Below are positions 59,477-64,000 of a DNA stretch of 64,000 bases, piece by piece. A program made the translations under genes and the position numbers. Every line of letters starts with the position of its first letter. Position 1 is the first letter of the stretch. The DNA is from Oryzihumus leptocrescens (lineage in GTDB: Bacteria > Actinomycetota > Actinomycetes > Actinomycetales > Dermatophilaceae), in the NCBI RefSeq assembly GCF_006716205.1, contig NZ_VFOQ01000002.1:248001-312000 (forward strand). The letters are read 5' to 3'. The notes under the pieces were generated by a model that was given only the letters and a program-made list of their open reading frames with translations, searched no databases and was not told the DNA's origin.

Positions 59477-60309
59477 TGGCCCGCCGCCGCTCGCGCCACG
59501 GCGCGCACGAGGAGGCGCACGAGAACCACGAGCGCTGGCTGCTCACCTACGCCGACATGATCACCCTGCTCATGGTGCTGTTCATCGTGCTGTTCGCGAT
59601 CGGTGAGACCAACAAGAGCAAGTTCGACAAGCTGCACGACGGGCTGGCGGCCTCGTTCGGCACGCCCACCGTCGTCGACGGCGGCCAGGGCATCCTCCAG
59701 GGCAGCCAGAACCAGGCCCCCGTGCCCGACGAGTCCCGGGAGGCCCAGGTCGCCCTCGCCCGGCAGAAGCAGCAGCAGCTGAGCGCGGCCCGCGAGAAGG
59801 AGCAGATGGACCGCATCCGGGCGCTCATCACCGCTGCGCTCGCGAAGAAGGGCCTCGTCGACGCGGTGCAGTTCAGCACCGACGAGCGCGGGCTGACCGT
59901 CAACGTGGTCACCGACCGGGTGCTGTTCGACCTCGGCCAGGCCGACCTGCGCGTCGAGGGCCGTGACGTGCTCGACGCGATCGCGCCGGCGCTCAAGGGG
60001 CTGCCCAACCACGTCACCGTCGAGGGGCACACCGACAATGCGCCGATCAGCAGCGCGCGGTTCGCCTCCAACTGGGAGCTGTCGACCGAGCGCGCGACCA
60101 CGGTCCTGCGCTACCTGCTCGGCCACGGCCTGGCGCCGAGCCGCTCGTCCGCCGCCGGCTACGCCGACCAGCGCCCCCTCGTCGCCAACGACACCGCCGG
60201 GCACCGCGCCCGCAACCGCCGCGTCGCGATCGTGGTGCTGTCCATGACCTCCCAGACCCCGGGCCAGGACCCCTTCCCGTCGGTCGCCACCCCCGTCCCC
60301 GGAGCCTGA
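59476..60309 (+). CDS. motB: Flagellar motor stator protein MotB
   Basis: 277 aa. The single helix contains the ion-binding Asp27 (YADMITLLMVLFIVLFAI). After a coiled linker the OmpA-like peptidoglycan-binding domain follows (DVLDAIAPALKGLPNHVTVEGHTDNAPI, NWELSTERATTVLRYLL and NRRVAIVVL). Without further data the ion, H+ or Na+, cannot be set. Confidence 0.97.
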   Translation: MARRRSRHGAHEEAHENHERWLLTYADMITLLMVLFIVLFAIGETNKSKFDKLHDGLAASFGTPTVVDGGQGILQGSQNQAPVPDESREAQVALARQKQQQLSAAREKEQMDRIRALITAALAKKGLVDAVQFSTDERGLTVNVVTDRVLFDLGQADLRVEGRDVLDAIAPALKGLPNHVTVEGHTDNAPISSARFASNWELSTERATTVLRYLLGHGLAPSRSSAAGYADQRPLVANDTAGHRARNRRVAIVVLSMTSQTPGQDPFPSVATPVPGA

Positions 60310-60310
60310 C

Positions 60311-60820
60311 GTGTCCCAGTCCACCGCCGCCCTGCACGAGAACCACGGCGCCGCCCAGGCCGAGGCGCCCGCCCCGGGGAAGTCGCGCAAGCGCGTCATC
60401 CTGGCCGTCGTGGCCGTGGTGGTGCTCGCCGCCGGCGCCGTCATCGGCATGAAGATGTTCGACTCGCCCGCGGCCAAGGAACCCGACCCGGCCACGGTGC
60501 CCGGCACGATCGAGAAGATCGACTCGATGACGGTCAACCTCGCCGACGGCCGCTACCTCAAGGTCGGGGTTGCCCTGCAGCTGAGCAAGAAGGCGTCGCC
60601 GACCCCGGTGGTCGAGGGGGCCTCGACCGACGGTGCGGTGACGTTCGACCCGGCCAAGGCGCAGGACGCGGTCATCACGGTCTTCGGGCGCCGCACCTAC
60701 GGCCAGCTGCTCGCCGCCGGCGGGCGCGAGAAGGCCCAGGGGGCGCTGCTCAAGGAGGTCAACAAGCGCTACTCCGGTGGGGTGCTGGGGGTGTACTTCA
60801 CGGAGTTCCTCATGCAGTGA
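60311..60820 (+). CDS. fliL: Flagellar basal body-associated protein FliL
   Basis: 169 aa from GTG 60311. One helix (KRVILAVVAVVVLAAGAVIGMKMF) then a periplasmic-type domain with PGTIEKIDSMTVNLADGRYLKVGVALQL and a C-terminal LKEVNKRYSGGVLGVYFTEFLMQ. It stabilises the stator around MotB. It is last gene before the FliA-type promoter of fliM. Confidence 0.94.
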   Translation: MSQSTAALHENHGAAQAEAPAPGKSRKRVILAVVAVVVLAAGAVIGMKMFDSPAAKEPDPATVPGTIEKIDSMTVNLADGRYLKVGVALQLSKKASPTPVVEGASTDGAVTFDPAKAQDAVITVFGRRTYGQLLAAGGREKAQGALLKEVNKRYSGGVLGVYFTEFLMQ

Positions 60821-60863
60821 GCCCTCACTCCGGAGGGTCGCGTTGACAGGCCTCCGCCGACTT

Positions 60864-60891
60864 CTCAGGTTGTGACCGTTTCGGCCGATCT
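60864..60891 (+). promoter_or_regulatory. FliA-type promoter, fliM-fliN-fliO-fliP
   Basis: CTCAG (60864-60868), 15 bp, GCCGATCT (60884-60891). The start codon lies 8-11 bp past the -10 block, with no ribosome site, so a leaderless mRNA is expected. Confidence 0.82.
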
Positions 60892-60902
60892 GTGACTTTG
60901 TG

Positions 60903-61772
60903 ATGCCCTCGTCGGACGCCTACGACTTCCGTCGCCCCAACCGGTTCAGCCGTGAGCACGTGCGGGCGCTGCAGATCGTCAACGAGACGTTCGCGCGCCA
61001 GTTCGCCACCGTGCTCTCGACCACCCTGCGCGTGGTCTCCCAGGCCAGCGTCACCTCGGTGGGCCAGACGACGTACGACGAGTACGTCGCCTCCGTGCCC
61101 AACCCGTCGCTGCTCGCGGTGCTCTCCTTCGACGAGCTGCCGGGTCAGGGCGTCTTCCAGCTGCCCATGGACATCGTCATGGGCGTCGTCGACCGGCTCC
61201 TCGGCGGACCCGGCGGGGGCAACCAGCCCTCCCGTGCCCTGTCCGACATCGAGACCGGCCTGGTCCGCCGGCTCGTCCAGCGCATCGTCCTGGAGCTGAC
61301 CTACTCCTTCGAGTCCCTCGACCTCGTGGTCCACCCCAAGGTGGTCAACCTCGAGTCCGACGCGCAGTTCATGCAGCTGGCCCCGCCCGCGGAGCCGGTC
61401 ATCCTCTCCCGCTTCGACATCCGCATCGGCGACCAGCAGGCGGTCTCCACGCTGTGCCTGCCGTTCGCCACGCTCCAGCCCGCGCTGGACAAGGTCGGCG
61501 CCCGGACGAGCACCCCCCGCACCGGCGCGGACAGCGTCGCGGCCCGCCAGGTCGAGCAACGGCTGTATGCGGTGCCGGTCGAGGTCACCGTCGCGTTCCG
61601 CGAGGTCAGCCTCACCTCCTCGGAGGTCCTCGCGCTGGCTGTCGGCGACGTGCTGCCGCTGCGCCACCCCGTCGCCGAGCCGCTCAGCGTCGCAACCGAC
61701 GGCATCCGTGTCGCCGCCGCGGTGCCGGGCAGCCAGGGCCAACGCCTGGCCTGCCAGGTCGTCTCCGCCTGA
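60903..61772 (+). CDS. fliM: Flagellar motor switch protein FliM
   Basis: 289 aa from ATG 60903 (a GTG directly ahead, 60900, is possible). The middle domain is CheC-like: FSREHVRALQIVNETFARQFATVLSTTLRVVSQASV, VMGVVDRLLGGPGGG, then DIETGLVRRLVQRIVLELTYSFESL. The C-terminal SpoA domain begins AVPVEVTVAFREVSLTSSEVLALAVGDVLPL. The N-terminal CheY-P-binding motif of FliM (LSQxEIDALL type) is not seen at the start, so CheY must bind elsewhere or through FliN. No ribosome site is visible. Confidence 0.95.
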   Translation: MPSSDAYDFRRPNRFSREHVRALQIVNETFARQFATVLSTTLRVVSQASVTSVGQTTYDEYVASVPNPSLLAVLSFDELPGQGVFQLPMDIVMGVVDRLLGGPGGGNQPSRALSDIETGLVRRLVQRIVLELTYSFESLDLVVHPKVVNLESDAQFMQLAPPAEPVILSRFDIRIGDQQAVSTLCLPFATLQPALDKVGARTSTPRTGADSVAARQVEQRLYAVPVEVTVAFREVSLTSSEVLALAVGDVLPLRHPVAEPLSVATDGIRVAAAVPGSQGQRLACQVVSA

Positions 61773-61799
61773 CCGTCCCGCACGCCACCGCACCACGCC

Positions 61800-61832
61800 C
61801 GCCCCACTCCCGCCCCACTCCCGCCCCGCACC
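61800..61832 (+). repeat. Three 11-bp tandem units between fliM and fliN
   Basis: CGCCCCACTCC at 61800-61810 and 61811-61821, then CGCCCCGCACC at 61822-61832. Lies in the 75-bp gap ahead of the fliN ribosome site (AAGGA). It is pyrimidine-rich on this strand; no function is known. Confidence 0.7.
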
Positions 61833-61847
61833 TCACCAAGGACCACC

Positions 61848-62642
61848 GTGACTGCCATCGCCTCCCCCGTGGACACCACCGCGCTGCAGACCGCTGCCCA
61901 GAGCATCGCCGCGCGCATCCCCGCCGCCGGCCAGCTCGAGGCCCGGGTGCTCAACGCCCTCGAGCGGGGCACCTTCACCCAGGGCGCCGGTGCCGTCGCC
62001 ATCGCGGTGCGGGTCTCCGGCCCGATGACCGCAGACATCGCGCTCATCGTCGGCCCCGAGGCCGCGGCCGCCCTGGCCGAGGGCCCCGCCGGCGCGACGG
62101 GCCCCCTGGCCACGTGGGAGTCCACCCTCGAGGACGTCGTGTCCGCGTTCGGGGTGCAGGTCGGCGGGCTGCAGACGGAGGCCTTCCGCGAGGTCGACGC
62201 CGCCACCGTGGTGCGCGTGGGCGTCGGCGAGCTGCAGCAGGTGGCCGGCCTGTTCGACGGCACCTCCCTGGTCGCCGCCATCGTCGTGACCGCGGACGCG
62301 GGGGCCACGCAGGCCCAGGCCGCGCCGGTCCAGGCCGCCACCTTCCAGCCCCTCGCGGGCTCGAGCGCCCCGGTCGTCGACCCGCGCCGCCTGCAGCTGC
62401 TGCGCGATGTCGTCATGGGCGTCAGCGTCGAGCTCGGGCGGACCCGGATGACCGTGCGCGAGCTGCTGTCCCTGACCCCCGGCGCGATCGTCGAGCTCGA
62501 CCGCGCGGCGGGCAGCCCGGTGGACCTGCTGGTCAACGGCACCCTGATGGCACGCGGCGAGGTGGTAGTGGTCGACGAGGAGTTCGCCGTCCGCGTCACC
62601 GAGATCGTCGCCCCCGACCTCGACGGCCGGCTTGGGGCATGA
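61848..62642 (+). CDS. fliN: FliN with a CheC/FliY-like N-terminal domain
   Basis: 264 aa from GTG 61848. The last 80 residues are the FliN SpoA domain (LLRDVVMGVSVELGRTRMTVRELLSLTPGAIVELDRAAGSPVDLLVNGTLMARGEVVVVDEEFAVRVTEI). The first 150 residues form an extra domain with WESTLEDVVSAFGVQVGG and TAAQSIAARIPA, similar in place to the CheC-like half of FliY. That half lacks a clear E-x-x-N phosphatase pair. It is longer than plain FliN (about 130 aa). Confidence 0.92.
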   Translation: MTAIASPVDTTALQTAAQSIAARIPAAGQLEARVLNALERGTFTQGAGAVAIAVRVSGPMTADIALIVGPEAAAALAEGPAGATGPLATWESTLEDVVSAFGVQVGGLQTEAFREVDAATVVRVGVGELQQVAGLFDGTSLVAAIVVTADAGATQAQAAPVQAATFQPLAGSSAPVVDPRRLQLLRDVVMGVSVELGRTRMTVRELLSLTPGAIVELDRAAGSPVDLLVNGTLMARGEVVVVDEEFAVRVTEIVAPDLDGRLGA

Positions 62643-63151
62643 GCGACGGCTCGGCCGTGGCCACGCTCGTGCGGCTGGCCTTCTCCCTGGCGCTGGTGCT
62701 CGGCCTCATGGTCCTGGCGGCGCGGCTGCTGCGCCGGCGCCAGCTCGGGCTCGGTGGCACACGCCCGCGTCCCCAGCTGCCGCTGCAGGTCCTGGCGCGC
62801 CACGGCCTGAGCCGCACCGCGTCCGTCTCGGTGGTCCAGGTGGGTGAGCATGTGCTCGTCCTCGGGGTCACCGAGAGCTCGGTGGAGGTCCTGCGCGAGC
62901 TGGACCCGGCCGAGCTGTCGTATGCCGTGCCGGAGCCGGCGTTGCCCGGGCTCGCCTCCGGCCTCACCTCGACGCTCCAGTCGGGCCTGGCCTCGAGCCT
63001 CGCGGCCGGGCTGCGCCAGCGTCGTCCCGCCGCCGGTGACACGGTCGACGGTGTCGAGGGGGAGCGCCCCCGCAGCCAGTGGTCCGCGCCGGGCCTGGAC
63101 TTCGGCGTGATGCTGGAGTCGTTGCGCGAGAAGACGACCCGTCGTGGCTGA
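62639..63151 (+). CDS. fliO: Flagellar export component FliO
   Basis: 170 aa from ATG 62639 (ATGA overlap with fliN). One helix (TLVRLAFSLALVLGLMVLAARLL), then a cytoplasmic strand-rich part (LQVLARHGLSRTASVSVVQVGEHVLVLGVTESSVEVLREL), the FliO pattern (L-G-V-T). A disordered tail follows. It helps FliP assembly at the export gate and is encoded directly ahead of fliP with an 8-bp overlap. Confidence 0.92.
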   Translation: MSDGSAVATLVRLAFSLALVLGLMVLAARLLRRRQLGLGGTRPRPQLPLQVLARHGLSRTASVSVVQVGEHVLVLGVTESSVEVLRELDPAELSYAVPEPALPGLASGLTSTLQSGLASSLAAGLRQRRPAAGDTVDGVEGERPRSQWSAPGLDFGVMLESLREKTTRRG

Positions 63152-64000
63152 GCCGCAGTCCCCGGCACGCACCGCACGGCAGGACCCCACCCGCACCCGC
63201 GGGGCCAGGCCGCTGGTCGTGCTCCTGTTCCTCCTGGCCGCGCTGTTCGTGCCGGTCTCGGCGGCCGCGGCCGCGCACGCCGCGCCCCGGGCCGTCGCCG
63301 CCCACCCCGCCGTGACCGCCCTCGGTGCGCTGCCGGCAGCGCCCAATCCCACCCCGAGCCCGGGCAAGGGCACCGGCAACGTCTCGGTCAAGGTGGACCC
63401 CGTCGGTGGCAAGCCCAGCCAGACGGTGAGCATCATCCTGTTGCTCACCGTGCTCTCGGTCGCCCCGGCGCTGCTGGTGCTCACGACCTCGTTCACCAAG
63501 GTCATCGTGGTCCTGTCGCTGACCCGCAACGCCCTCGGCACCCCGACCATCCCGCCGAACCAGGTGCTGGCCGGGCTGGCCCTGTTCCTCAGCCTGTTCA
63601 TCATGGCGCCGGTGCTGGGCCAGATGAACGCCAAGGGCGTCCAGCCCTACCTGGCCGGCAAGATCACCCAGCAGCAGGCCTACGAGCGGGCCTCCGCCCC
63701 GCTGCACGACTTCATGATCAGGCAGACCCGCAAGGACGAGCTGGCGACGATGGTGAAGCTGAGCAAGGAGAAGCCCCCGGCCAGGCCGGCCGACGTGCCG
63801 ATGACCACGCTCATCCCCGCGTTCGTCCTGTCGGAGCTGAAGTCGGCGTTCATCATCGGCTTCGTCATCTTCATCCCGTTCCTGGTGATCGACCTCGTCG
63901 TGAGCTCGTCCCTGATGTCGATGGGCATGATGATGCTGCCGCCGGTGCTGATCTCGTTGCCGTTCAAGCTGTTGCTCTTCGTCATGGTCGACGGCTGGGA
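63144..64000 (+). CDS. fliP: Flagellar export gate protein FliP, partial (right edge)
   Basis: From GTG 63144, 285 codons to the window edge without a stop. A signal peptide (LVVLLFLLAALFVPVSAAAAA) is followed by an extra Pro/Gly-rich stretch, then the FliP core: VSIILLLTVLSVAPALLVLTTSFTKVIVVLSLTRNALGTPTIPPNQVLAGLALFLSLFIMAPVL, QPYLAGKITQQQAYERASAPLHDFMIRQTR and LIPAFVLSELKSAFIIGFVIFIPFLVIDLVVSSSLMSMGMMMLPPVLISLPFKLLLFVMVDGW. It forms the export channel with FliQ and FliR. It is almost complete; only the last few residues are missing. Confidence 0.97.
   Translation, partial: MAEPQSPARTARQDPTRTRGARPLVVLLFLLAALFVPVSAAAAAHAAPRAVAAHPAVTALGALPAAPNPTPSPGKGTGNVSVKVDPVGGKPSQTVSIILLLTVLSVAPALLVLTTSFTKVIVVLSLTRNALGTPTIPPNQVLAGLALFLSLFIMAPVLGQMNAKGVQPYLAGKITQQQAYERASAPLHDFMIRQTRKDELATMVKLSKEKPPARPADVPMTTLIPAFVLSELKSAFIIGFVIFIPFLVIDLVVSSSLMSMGMMMLPPVLISLPFKLLLFVMVDGW

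Noticed and set aside
61301-63634. 777-codon minus-strand frame opposite fliM-fliP
   Set aside because: Low-complexity Ala/Ser/Thr/Arg composition and antisense to conserved flagellar genes.

Overview
The window is about 72% G+C. It has many GTG and some TTG starts, tightly overlapping genes (ATGA/GTGA junctions), a DUF664-type DinB protein, an F420-type nitroreductase, a ydaO-type riboswitch in front of an NlpC/P60 hydrolase, and a Gram-positive style flagellar cluster with no P- or L-ring genes. This suggests a motile actinobacterium, probably Micrococcales and perhaps near Intrasporangiaceae. The family-level guess is inference.

Layout. (1) 1-9490, minus strand: one overlapping surface-polysaccharide operon. 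In transcription order it encodes a Wzz-like chain-length protein, a glycosyltransferase-like protein, a DegT aminotransferase, a soluble FlaA1/CapD-type sugar dehydratase, an HPr-kinase-like protein with an altered P-loop, a GT4 glycosyltransferase, a divergent RtcB-like protein and a kinase-fold-like protein cut by the window edge. (2) 10.0-11.7 kb: amt-glnB ammonium uptake. (3) 11.7-30.2 kb: mixed small operons. These include a lone multiubiquitin-like protein, an RsbW-like ATPase, a riboswitch-controlled NlpC/P60 hydrolase, a PadR-HAAS pair, an MFS transporter, VOC proteins, an ECF sigma/anti-sigma-like pair, and an ApbE/ferric-reductase-like cluster. Two loci (17.9-18.9 and 19.4-20.4 kb) carry frameshifts. 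(4) 30.1-64.0 kb: a flagellar and chemotaxis island. It holds flgN-fliW-csrA, fliA, fliC, fliD-fliS-fliT-like, flgK-flgL, then cheY-cheB-cheR-cheX-cheY plus a CheX-like gene, then cheA-cheW-mcp, then the long flgB-to-flgE operon, and flbD-motA-motB-fliL-fliM-fliN-fliO-fliP running off the right edge.

The island appears to be wired as one FliA regulon. Eight intergenic sites share CTMAS-N15-GCCGAT (almost always CTCAG) with exactly 15 bp between the blocks, placed ahead of each flagellar or chemotaxis transcription unit. Two of them (flgN, fliM) sit so close to the start codon that the mRNAs should be leaderless. FliW and CsrA are encoded beside fliA, and the flagellin leader folds into a GGA-rich hairpin abutting its ribosome binding site, as expected for CsrA control.

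At a larger scale, the octamer GTATGCCG (either strand) occurs 23 times from 10.3 kb rightward and not once in the polysaccharide operon. I found no tRNA, rRNA, CRISPR array, insertion sequence or integrase.
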